From contig CALXTI010000012.1 of the NCBI GenBank assembly GCA_944391395.1, forward strand, positions 1 through 37,650: a DNA stretch of 37,650 nucleotides, in the 5' to 3' direction. The translations under genes were made by a program, and so were the position numbers. Each line of letters starts with the position of its first letter. The stretch's first letter is position 1. The notes beneath the pieces are model-generated. The model worked only from the letters and a program-made list of their open reading frames with translations, had not been told where the DNA came from and did no database searches. The DNA is from an uncultured Alphaproteobacteria bacterium. GTDB lineage: Bacteria > Pseudomonadota > Alphaproteobacteria > RF32 > CAG-239. Below are positions 26,574 through 33,698 of this stretch, in pieces.

Positions 26574-27845
26574 TTATTTCAGATAGACAAAGTAAGAACC
26601 ACCTTTTTGAATGACGCCGCAATTGCTTGATACATAATGCGAAAGGTTGGCAATAGAAGGCGGGTTTGAAGTTGATGTATATCTGCAGGCACCGGTACAG
26701 CAATATTGTACCCATTGTTCAGACAAAGACCATGTTTGACCGCTGACACCGGCTGGAATTACCGTTACACGCCAGCCGCAAGCATCATAATCAGTTCCCG
26801 AACCCGGAGCACTTAAGTCGAGAGTACTAATAGCCGCATATTTATGACCATTGCAGGATTTTAGTTTACAGTTAGTTACATAGCCGTCTTTCTTTGTAAC
26901 TGTACAAGTACCGGAAGCTACTCCATCTGATTCTGTGCCGGCCGGAGTTGGGCATTGTGAATAATTTGTACATGCTGTGGTTTCTTCCTCTGTTGCTTTC
27001 TTATAACAAGATGATGTATGGTTTTCATAACCTTCTTCACAGGCAGTAATGTTAGAAAAATACTTTCTGGCAGTTGAATTATAACATGGTGACGAGCATG
27101 ATTTGATATGATCTACCGCCATGCATTTTTTGTATGCTTCAGTGCCACTAGTTGCCGAAAAAGGCCCATTGCAATATAAGCACTGTTTGCCGTTTTGGTT
27201 ATCATAACCGTTTTTACAAGCCGTGATTCGGGCAAACATGATATCGCCCATATAACACGATGCGCAGGATTCGACGTTTGGTAAAGCCAGGCATTTTTCT
27301 TCAGCCGTGGTGTCATCTCCCCAATGCGAAACATGCGGTCCGCCACAACTTTTCTCCGTGCATTTACCCAACAATGTGTCGCCGGAAAGACAGGTCGAGT
27401 ATGTCCAGCCTAAAGAGCCGCTTTTACCGCAATCTGCAACACTTTTATATTCTGAAGAATACCCATCACAAGATTTAGCCACACAGGAGTTGCCAGATAA
27501 GGTATAACCTGATTTGCAAGCATCAATCTTATAAAAAATATCTGTGCCGATACCGCAGGCAGAGCAATTTGCCCCTTCCGGACATTCTTCAAACGGATAA
27601 TCGCTGCAGTCGATTTTTTCGGATGCCACACAGCGTTTATAGCTTGTGTCGAAAGGGCAATAAAGATAATGTTCGCAACCGTCGACATTATCCTTGGAAT
27701 AACCCAAAGTAGCACAGTCGCCGGCAGCGGTGGTGTTGGAGGCGCAACTTGCAGTGTTTCCGTAGTCATTGGCACAGGTCAGAGCCAGAGCGGAAGAGGC
27801 GGACAAAAGGGTCAAAGCGCCGAAAAGAGAAAATCTGATAAACAT
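26574..27845 (-). CDS. Secreted cysteine-rich repeat protein (423 aa)
   Basis: A signal peptide is cleaved near 'SSALA|LTC'. The mature chain is a series of Cys-rich units; 'YLYCPFDTSYKRC', 'IDCSDYPFEECPEG' and 'CKSGYTLSGNSC' are close to the corresponding units of the 304-aa protein at 1779-2693, so the two are paralogues. Later units vary around 'ITACKNGYDNQNGKQC'. The C-terminal ~70 residues ('SLSEQWVQYCCTGACRY...') form a distinct end domain absent from the shorter paralogue. It is exported and probably cell-surface or envelope associated. GGGAG precedes the start, but the start also lies inside an upstream leader ORF, suggesting coupled translation. Confidence 0.82.
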   Translation of the reverse strand: MFIRFSLFGALTLLSASSALALTCANDYGNTASCASNTTAAGDCATLGYSKDNVDGCEHYLYCPFDTSYKRCVASEKIDCSDYPFEECPEGANCSACGIGTDIFYKIDACKSGYTLSGNSCVAKSCDGYSSEYKSVADCGKSGSLGWTYSTCLSGDTLLGKCTEKSCGGPHVSHWGDDTTAEEKCLALPNVESCASCYMGDIMFARITACKNGYDNQNGKQCLYCNGPFSATSGTEAYKKCMAVDHIKSCSSPCYNSTARKYFSNITACEEGYENHTSSCYKKATEEETTACTNYSQCPTPAGTESDGVASGTCTVTKKDGYVTNCKLKSCNGHKYAAISTLDLSAPGSGTDYDACGWRVTVIPAGVSGQTWSLSEQWVQYCCTGACRYTSTSNPPSIANLSHYVSSNCGVIQKGGSYFVYLK

Positions 27846-27997
27846 AAGTCGTCTCCCGAAAATAATAGATTAACAAAAACAGGGGCTGTCGCGGGTAAAA
27901 GAGACGTGATAAAAAGTGTACAAAAATTTTTAAGACGTCTGAAACAGGCGGCAGATAAAAAACTGTTGAACAAGTCAAAATGAATCGATTTAGGCAT
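27812..27997 (-). CDS. Leader ORF (61 aa) overlapping the Cys-rich gene start
   Basis: An ATG at 27997 is preceded by GGAGGG with a five-base spacing, about 30 bases downstream of promoter copy E. It encodes a hydrophobic Phe/Leu-rich peptide starting 'MPKSIHFDLFNSF'. Its stop codon lies 34 bases inside the Cys-rich gene in another frame, so ribosomes ending here could re-initiate. The position matches the leader ORF at 2706-2837, though the peptides are not clearly homologous. Expression is unproven. Confidence 0.45.
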   Translation of the reverse strand: MPKSIHFDLFNSFLSAACFRRLKNFCTLFITSLLPATAPVFVNLLFSGDDLCLSDFLFSAL

Positions 27998-28029
27998 AAA
28001 AACCCTCCTCACAAATGCTTATAGCCTTA

Positions 28030-28090
28030 ATTATAAACCGTTTATTTTATTTTTGCAACTTTAAAGATTCTCCGCCCGAGTTTTTCTTTA
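28030..28090 (-). promoter_or_regulatory. Promoter element, copy E (interrupted AT tract, optimal spacing)
   Basis: Minus-strand TTGCAA (28053-28058) and a perfect TATAAT (28030-28035) are separated by exactly 17 nt. The tract corresponding to the 12-A run of other copies is a 14-nt A/T tract interrupted by T residues, so it cannot slip as easily. This should be a constitutively strong sigma-70-type promoter for the leader ORF and the 423-aa Cys-rich gene. Confidence 0.75.
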
Positions 28091-28175
28091 TCGGGGGTTG
28101 TAATGAAAACAATGTGGTGAAAACTCTTTGTACAAGATGTTTTTGCGGCGTGGTCGGTATAAATTTTGGCATAAA

Positions 28176-29294
28176 TTAAGGACACAGACGTGCAATGATG
28201 TTATCCAACAACAAAAAACCGGCATCGGTTGCGGCCAAACATTGTTTGTTGTTTATAATCAATCCAAGTCGTTCCAAATCCGCGGCGTTTGTCTGATTGA
28301 TAAACCCGTCAAAATCCAGTCCGCATAAGTTCTTAAAACGTGATTTATCAATTCCTTTTTGCAGTCGCAACCCCATAATCAACAATTCCTCGGCACGTTC
28401 TTCCGCCGTTAGGATTTCTTTATGCCTTTGCACAGGAAAAGCGCCGGTTGTCGGCGGATTATCAACGGCATAAAATTTGTTGTTGATTTTTAACCGCCCG
28501 TGTGCCGATTCGCCGATGCCGATATAATCGCCGCCTTCCCAGTAACATTTGTTGTGGACGGATTCATATTCGAGCGGGGCAAAGTTTGAAATTTCATAAC
28601 GTGGATAGTTGTGCAAACGCAAATAATCCACGGTGTGATTATACATGGTTGCCGCATCGTCTTCATCTAAAGGATGAACGTTTTTCTTATAAAAAAGCGT
28701 TCCTTCTTCAATACTCAGTTGGTATAAGGATAAGTGCTTAAAGCCGAAAGCGGCGGCTTGTTCCAGTTCTTTTTGCCAATCATCAAGCGTTTGTGTCGGT
28801 CGGGCATAAATCAAATCCATGGAATGATTTTCAAAATTTTGCAAAACCTCGTCAATGCTGTGCAAAGCCTGCCGCAGATTGTGCGTGCGACCCAAAAAAC
28901 GCAAATCATTGTCATTAAGCGCCTGCACGCCCAAAGACAAACGGTTTATACCGGCGCGGCGCAGTTGCCGAAACATGTTCGGATATTCCGAGTTTGGATT
29001 TGCTTCCAGGCTGATTTCCGCATTTGCGGCGCTTTCCCAGAGCTTAAAAGCATGTTCAAGCAGGCGGTTGACATTTTCCGGCGCTATCAAAGAAGGCGTG
29101 CCGCCGCCGAAAAAAACCGAACAAATCCGTCGTTCCGGCAGCAGGCGATGATAAAAATCCAATTCTTTGAGATAAAATCGGATAATTTCTTCTTGCGGCA
29201 CGTTTTTTTGCACGCGCTTAAAAAAATCGCAATAGGGGCATTTGCTCTTACAATACGGCCAGTGAATATATATGGCAAGCGGTTCAATCGTCAT
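28176..29294 (-). CDS. hemW: HemW-type radical SAM protein (heme chaperone / coproporphyrinogen oxidase-like)
   Basis: The ATG at 29294 with AAAGGAA upstream is preferred over an in-frame ATG at 29318. 'YIHWPYCKSKCPYCDF' gives the [4Fe-4S] Cys residues C15, C19 and C22 of a radical SAM enzyme. 'VFFGGGTPSL', 'EANP', 'RLSLGVQALND' and 'YEISNFA' follow as in HemW/HemN. HemW has a shorter N-terminus than true HemN and acts as a heme-binding chaperone; the length (372 residues) and lack of the HemN N-terminal extension favour HemW. No promoter was recognised. Confidence 0.92.
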   Translation of the reverse strand: MTIEPLAIYIHWPYCKSKCPYCDFFKRVQKNVPQEEIIRFYLKELDFYHRLLPERRICSVFFGGGTPSLIAPENVNRLLEHAFKLWESAANAEISLEANPNSEYPNMFRQLRRAGINRLSLGVQALNDNDLRFLGRTHNLRQALHSIDEVLQNFENHSMDLIYARPTQTLDDWQKELEQAAAFGFKHLSLYQLSIEEGTLFYKKNVHPLDEDDAATMYNHTVDYLRLHNYPRYEISNFAPLEYESVHNKCYWEGGDYIGIGESAHGRLKINNKFYAVDNPPTTGAFPVQRHKEILTAEERAEELLIMGLRLQKGIDKSRFKNLCGLDFDGFINQTNAADLERLGLIINNKQCLAATDAGFLLLDNIIARLCP

Positions 29295-29380
29295 CGTGTT
29301 CCTTTTAAAATTTGACATCCGGCAAATAGTATGATACAGCCGATGCTCTAAATTTTATAATTCTTTTTATTATTTTTTAT

Positions 29381-29644
29381 ATGACGGAACAAGAAGTTTT
29401 TCAAATTGTCATCAAAACTTTAATCAACCATTTTCCGCACGGACAATATCATTTTGCGTTGGCTTGCTATGATATAGCATGCCCGGATCATGACTGCTGG
29501 CATTGCTATTTTCACCGTCCGCAAATAAACGAGTGGGAAATCAGCCGCATTATCCCCGAGCTGGAAGATGTTTTCCAAACAAAATGCACGTTGGAAAATC
29601 CGGATTTGTACGCCATCGTCAAATTTTTTGCTGATGATGCCTGA
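29381..29644 (+). CDS. Small protein of unknown function (87 aa)
   Basis: The product has no signal peptide and a compact Cys/His-rich centre ('CYDIACPDHDCWHCYFH'), which could bind a metal. The rest is acidic and helical. No ribosome site is seen before the ATG. It ends just before a strong terminator and is tail-to-tail with pilin-like gene 3. Confidence 0.62.
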   Translation: MTEQEVFQIVIKTLINHFPHGQYHFALACYDIACPDHDCWHCYFHRPQINEWEISRIIPELEDVFQTKCTLENPDLYAIVKFFADDA

Positions 29645-29647
29645 AGT

Positions 29648-29674
29648 AAACCGCCCAAAACGGCGGTTTTTTTT
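29648..29674. terminator. Terminator after the 87-aa gene
   Basis: AAACCGCC / GGCGGTTT arms and a run of T. It starts four bases after the stop codon and may also act for pilin-like gene 3 from the other side. Confidence 0.85.
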
Positions 29675-29711
29675 ATGGGTATATTTAGCGATGCTCATTG
29701 CGAAATAGTTT

Positions 29712-30515
29712 CTATACGGTGTTTTTATCGCGTTTGGATAATTGAAAATAAAGAATGGCGTCACCGTTAGCGGCGTTGGCAACCATTTCGCAAAGTTCGC
29801 GAATTTTGCTGATATTGAGGTCGATATAACTCAAGCGGCAATCCTGATTGCATATAGTTGTGGAACTGTCCGGCGTAAACAAAACCATTCTGGCAAATCC
29901 GGCGTCTTTTCCGGCTTGAAGAATAACCGGACATGAGTCACGGATGGCGCTTTCATCGCGCACATAGGCACCTTCGGCTATGCTTCCGCTATAGCCGATG
30001 CGCACATACAATCCATATTCGCCGATGCTCCAGTAGTTACCGAAAACATCGGCGGCAACCAAATTGCTGTTGTATAACATAAAAGAATCCGGCGCGATAT
30101 GGGCTATCATATTGTTGGTGTAGTCTTTAGTATCAAGTTCAACATAATTGACAAACAACATGGATAAAGATTCCGTAAGTTTGTTGAGTTTGTATTTAAG
30201 CATCGCTTTGGCATAACCCGACATCGCCCCGACACTCAAGACGCCGATTATCGCTAATACCCCGAGCATTTCAACCATGGAACGACCGCATAATGCCGCA
30301 TCTGCTTGCCTTCTTCTCGCTCGTGTACCGTTTTTGTACACGTCGCTCAAATAAGGCTGCGCATCTGCACCATTCTTCGGTCGTTCACTTCTTGCGTATA
30401 GAGCCGCATCTGCTTGTAACTTTTCTCCTCGTGTACCTAATGTTGTACACGTCGTCGAAAAATTACGGCGCATCTGCAGCCCTCTGCGCAAGAATGAAAA
30501 AATATTTAGCATCAT
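29712..30515 (-). CDS. Type IV pilin-like protein 3 (unusually long leader)
   Basis: The ATG at 30515 has the same GGGAG-ttcttttg spacing as pilin-like gene 2. About 77 residues precede the 'CG|RSMVEMLGVLAIIG' site, far longer than usual for prepilins. The leader contains duplicated 'QADAAL' units and two copies of an inverted-repeat DNA element. The helix with Glu at +5 and 'SGYAKAMLKYKLN' are as in the other two genes. The head domain has paired Cys ('DSCPVILQAG', 'TICNQDCRLSY', 'IRELCEMV'). The product may not be processed normally, or a different start may be used, but no other Met lies between the leader and the site. Confidence 0.8.
   Translation of the reverse strand: MMLNIFSFLRRGLQMRRNFSTTCTTLGTRGEKLQADAALYARSERPKNGADAQPYLSDVYKNGTRARRRQADAALCGRSMVEMLGVLAIIGVLSVGAMSGYAKAMLKYKLNKLTESLSMLFVNYVELDTKDYTNNMIAHIAPDSFMLYNSNLVAADVFGNYWSIGEYGLYVRIGYSGSIAEGAYVRDESAIRDSCPVILQAGKDAGFARMVLFTPDSSTTICNQDCRLSYIDLNISKIRELCEMVANAANGDAILYFQLSKRDKNTV
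30322..30451. repeat. Pair of inverted repeats inside the prepilin leader
   Basis: CGTGTAC-N7-GTACACG at 30322-30342 and CGTGTAC-N8-GTACACG at 30430-30451 lie 108 bases apart, each followed by GTCG. Between and around them 'GCATCTGC' recurs at about 30298, 30361 and 30409. They are in frame in the coding region of pilin-like gene 3 and absent from genes 1 and 2. Confidence 0.8.
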
Positions 30516-30543
30516 CAAAAGAACTCCCAAAATTGCAAAAAAC

Positions 30544-30604
30544 ATCTATTTTCCCGATATTCTAAACCGTTTTTTTTTTTTGCAATTTTAAAGAGTCTTT
30601 TGGG
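30544..30604 (-). promoter_or_regulatory. Poly-A-spacer promoter element, copy F
   Basis: Minus-strand TTGCAA (30580-30585) and TAGAAT (30559-30564) with a 15-nt spacer in a 12-A tract (forward T-run 30570-30581). It is nearly identical to copy D including the 'AGAGTCTTTTGGGGATAA' flank. Confidence 0.65.
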
Positions 30605-30740
30605 GATAAGTTACGACCGGTGCATCAGTGTAAAACTCAATAAAAAAGAAGGCTGTTTGTTGCCGACTATATTGCTGTTTTCAAGAAATGTAAAAAAATC
30701 TTGATTTTAGACTTAAATAAGCGCACAATAGACGAAAATA

Positions 30741-30763
30741 TGATAATTTAAAAATTATTATCA
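30741..30763. promoter_or_regulatory. Imperfect AT-rich palindrome before an orphan operon
   Basis: TGATAATTT and AAATTATTATCA arms lie immediately before the ATG at 30765, where a ribosome site would normally be. It could be an operator or an mRNA hairpin. No ribosome site is present. Confidence 0.4.
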
Positions 30764-30764
30764 A

Positions 30765-31076
30765 ATGAAAAAAGAAGATATTATATCGGCCGCGCGCCGA
30801 GTGATTGACGGCGATGAAAGATTGTCGCCAAAAGATTTTATAGTTCTTTTCGCTCAACTGCTTGAGCAAAGGAAGTCTTCTGCCGAACCGGAACTCCGAA
30901 TTTTAACGGACGAACTGGTTGATGTTGTAATTGAGTTTGCGGACGTTATTTATAATAACTTGATGCAAAATGTCATGTCATATACGCAGCAAGAAAAAGA
31001 CTGCGTAAAAGTTTTTGTAAAATATGCCAAAGAGGTTCCGGAGCTTTCCGTAATCAATTGGCAAAAATTTATTTAA
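30765..31076 (+). CDS. Small protein of unknown function (103 aa), first of a gene pair
   Basis: The product is acidic and helical ('MKKEDIISAARRVIDGDERL', 'ILTDELVDVVIEFADVIYNNLM'), with no signal peptide and one Cys. The family is not recognised. The start has no ribosome site and lies two bases after an imperfect AT-rich palindrome. The next gene starts two bases after its stop, so the pair looks like a small operon with a shared terminator. Confidence 0.62.
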   Translation: MKKEDIISAARRVIDGDERLSPKDFIVLFAQLLEQRKSSAEPELRILTDELVDVVIEFADVIYNNLMQNVMSYTQQEKDCVKVFVKYAKEVPELSVINWQKFI

Positions 31077-31078
31077 AA

Positions 31079-31510
31079 ATGGATGATATAACGACAATTA
31101 TTCATCAAGCGCAAAGTGATGTCAATGTCGCCATCACTTTGGGCGCGGCCGTGTATTATGGCTATATCGACGTTGACGCGGACGATTTGTTGGAGGTCTA
31201 CTACCGTTTATGGAAATGGAAAAAACGATTGGCTGAAAAATGTCCTGAAAATTTAACGCTTCTTCTTAAAAATTATGATGAGGCGTTTAAAAATCACAAA
31301 AAGGATGTTGAGCTTTTTTTCCAATCCAAAGAAAAGACGGAGAGGCTTGTGTCCTCAACGGCCGACAAGATGATCAAAACACACGAAGACGCCCCGACCC
31401 CGCCGGAGTCGAAACAGGCTCAACCGAACGCGGCAAAACCGCAAGAGCCGCACCGGCCCGAGCCGCAAGGTTTTTATTTGGTGTTTGACAATCGGTTGCC
31501 GCCGAGCTAA
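31079..31510 (+). CDS. Small protein of unknown function (143 aa), second of the pair
   Basis: I use the ATG at 31079; an earlier TTG at 31058 would overlap the previous gene. Residues 1-85 are helical ('MDDITTIIHQAQSDVN', then 'VYYRLWKWKKRLAEKC'). Residues ~95-130 are a Pro/Ala/Glu/Gln-rich linker, and the tail ends 'GFYLVFDNRLPPS'. The small gene pair upstream of a terminator resembles a toxin-antitoxin layout in size, but no toxin or antitoxin motif is visible, and I do not propose that assignment. Confidence 0.6.
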   Translation: MDDITTIIHQAQSDVNVAITLGAAVYYGYIDVDADDLLEVYYRLWKWKKRLAEKCPENLTLLLKNYDEAFKNHKKDVELFFQSKEKTERLVSSTADKMIKTHEDAPTPPESKQAQPNAAKPQEPHRPEPQGFYLVFDNRLPPS

Positions 31511-31524
31511 GCAACCCAAAAGCA

Positions 31525-31566
31525 CAAAAAAAATCCGCCCGTATTTGCAACGGGCGGATTTTTTTA
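31525..31566. terminator. Bidirectional terminator
   Basis: A perfect 12-bp stem (AAATCCGCCCGT / ACGGGCGGATTT) with T-runs on both strands, between the 143-aa gene and the trypsin-fold gene. Confidence 0.92.
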
Positions 31567-31577
31567 GAATTTATATT

Positions 31578-33680
31578 TTATTTCCGCTCTTCCGGAGCCA
31601 AAACTTCGGGTGCTTTGGGCGTCGAAGACAGAATTTTTTCGGTTACCGGTTTATAAACGGTCTTTTGCCACGGGCTTGGTCTGTCATAAAGTTTTTCGCA
31701 AATGGAAAGCCCGACGCTGCGCAAGGCCGTTTCCGTCGGCAGGAACAAATCTTGCCCGTTTTCGGTTTTTTTACCGGTATGGGCAACGCCGTTGATGGTG
31801 CCAAAAGGATCAATCAGCACGCCGCCGATGGTCACATGCTGAACAAAAGTGTCCATCATGATTTCCGAGCCTCTGTCTTCCGAGTAGCGGTATCCGGTAA
31901 CTTTGCCGCTGTTGTCGATATAATTTTCGCCGTCTGCAAAATCATCGACGTCCAAAATGCCCAACACCATAAAACCGTCGTCATTGACTTTAGGCAAATC
32001 AAGATTTAACGAAAGCGGCGTATAGGCTGTCGGTTCGTCTAACATGATAAGCGCGATGTTTTTGCTTGGGTTGATGCGCACGGCGCGCCCGGAAAGCGTT
32101 TTGCCGTTAATGGTTTTCAACACATATGAATTGTTTTCTTTGTCAATCAGATTGGCGGAAGTCAAAACAAACGATTCGGATATGATTAACCCGGCGCCTT
32201 TTTTGCCGCCGTTATTGTTGATTTCGACCACCGAAGCACGGACTTTGTAGAGATTTTCCGGACTCAGAACGTCATAAGGCGGCCGGTCGACGATGCACAA
32301 GCTGTCAAAAGATTTGGTGTCTTTTTGGATATCGACCCAGGTGTCGTCGACAACCTTGACTTCACCGCTTGAAACAACTCCGCTTTTTTCTTCAACCAAA
32401 TTGTCAAAAACCTCGTATCCGGCAATAATCCCGGCATCTTCGACAATCGGCGTTATCGAAACGGGTTGGCAGTTGCATTGCTGCATAACGGCCGGGCATT
32501 GCGGCGCCTCGGAAAAAGGACACACGATTTGACATTGCTGATAGCATTGCAGCTCTTTTTGGAACTGGCATTTTGCTGGGTTAAGGGCGATTTCTTCATC
32601 AATCAAAGCGTTGCGTTGCGCCGTAAGTTCTTCGGGCGTCAAACGTATCATCAGCTGGTCTTCAAAGCCCGGCATGTTGCGCAAATTGCTCACGGCGTCG
32701 GCAAAAGCCGCTTCGACAAGTTTGATTTCGCCGTTGGCGGTGCCGTCGTACAAATCGCTGTAACCGGTTGTCGTACCTTCCCACAAAACAGTGGTTTTGG
32801 TCAGATTTGTAAGTTTCCATGTTACGGTCATCTCGGCGGAGCCGCTGCGAGAGTTGCGGGCTTTGGCTTCGTCCCAATTATATCCGTCGCAAACATTCAT
32901 AAAGAAATCCGTAATTTCTGCCGACAAAAGATATTCCGGCAGCGGTGAGGGGGTTGTTTGCAGGCATAAATCTTCGGGAAGTTTGACCAGATTGTAACAA
33001 TCGCCGGTTACTTCTTCAAAGACTTTGTTAAAGTTCATGTCTTTTTGCATAACGCGGCCTTGGTTCAAAATGGCCTCTTTGTCATAACGCCGACAACCGA
33101 AAATGCGGAAACGATAATTACCGAGCTTTTCACCATACGGTGTGGAGGAAAAACCGTCATTAAGCTTGAAATCCACATGGTCGAGATACAAAGGCGCCAT
33201 GGCGCAGCAATCACGGGCGACGGCCTGGTAAATATACGGCGTATAAGGGATGAGATAGTTGGCAACTCTTGGCTTGGGTTGTTCGCACTCTTCACACGGG
33301 CCGGTGTCAAAAATCGGACCGCTGTTGTAACAACGGGTGCATGAACCGCCGGGGAACAAACTTCCGTCTTTGTCAACCGGATCATTGCTAAAGCAACTTT
33401 CACAACTGCCGCCGGGGAACAAACTTCCGTCTTTGTCAACGGCAGCTTGCTGATATGCGACAACGGGCGCGCTGCTGTTTTGAACGGCAGCGGTAGACGT
33501 GCGCGTCGGTTTGGCACTGCGGACAACCGGTTTGGGCGGGCGGCCGCGTCTTTCCATCATGTCGCGCACGGTGTGAGCGGGTTGCCTTGATGCGGCACAT
33601 ATGCTTTCCGCGCCTGCAAACAAAGCAAACAGAGCTGCTGCGGATAACAATAAAATTTTAGACGGCCGGTATATTTTCAT
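31578..33680 (-). CDS. Secreted trypsin-fold pseudoprotease with CxxC repeats (700 aa)
   Basis: A signal peptide ends near 'SICA|AS'. Residues ~85-135 hold two 21-residue repeats with 'DKDGSLFPGGSC' and a third shorter CxxC unit. Residues ~140-340 form an unidentified domain with many Cys and 'AEMTVTWKLTNL', loosely like transport-associated lipoprotein domains. Residues ~480-675 look like a trypsin/HtrA-type domain. The catalytic His site in 'TSANLID' is Asn510, the Asp site in 'KNIALIML' is Asn541, and the Ser site 'TIGGVLID' is Ile618, so all three triad positions appear lost. It is probably a binding or regulatory protein rather than an active protease. It has its own terminator and no operon partner. 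Confidence 0.78.
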   Translation of the reverse strand: MKIYRPSKILLLSAAALFALFAGAESICAASRQPAHTVRDMMERRGRPPKPVVRSAKPTRTSTAAVQNSSAPVVAYQQAAVDKDGSLFPGGSCESCFSNDPVDKDGSLFPGGSCTRCYNSGPIFDTGPCEECEQPKPRVANYLIPYTPYIYQAVARDCCAMAPLYLDHVDFKLNDGFSSTPYGEKLGNYRFRIFGCRRYDKEAILNQGRVMQKDMNFNKVFEEVTGDCYNLVKLPEDLCLQTTPSPLPEYLLSAEITDFFMNVCDGYNWDEAKARNSRSGSAEMTVTWKLTNLTKTTVLWEGTTTGYSDLYDGTANGEIKLVEAAFADAVSNLRNMPGFEDQLMIRLTPEELTAQRNALIDEEIALNPAKCQFQKELQCYQQCQIVCPFSEAPQCPAVMQQCNCQPVSITPIVEDAGIIAGYEVFDNLVEEKSGVVSSGEVKVVDDTWVDIQKDTKSFDSLCIVDRPPYDVLSPENLYKVRASVVEINNNGGKKGAGLIISESFVLTSANLIDKENNSYVLKTINGKTLSGRAVRINPSKNIALIMLDEPTAYTPLSLNLDLPKVNDDGFMVLGILDVDDFADGENYIDNSGKVTGYRYSEDRGSEIMMDTFVQHVTIGGVLIDPFGTINGVAHTGKKTENGQDLFLPTETALRSVGLSICEKLYDRPSPWQKTVYKPVTEKILSSTPKAPEVLAPEERK
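33346..33440. repeat. 32-bp direct repeat encoding Gly/Ser/Cys units
   Basis: Identical 32-bp sequences at 33346-33377 and 33409-33440 (start-to-start 63 bp) encode 'DKDGSLFPGGSC' twice, in frame. This is a recent duplication in the secreted pseudoprotease gene. Confidence 0.9.
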
Positions 33681-33698
33681 TATACATCTCCTTAAATT

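Noticed and set aside
30765..31510. Toxin-antitoxin pair
   Set aside because: Size and layout fit loosely, but neither product has a recognisable toxin or DNA-binding antitoxin motif.
33346..33440. Possible CRISPR-like repeat pair
   Set aside because: Only two copies, in frame within a coding region, no cas genes and a spacer encoding the same protein; it is a coding duplication.
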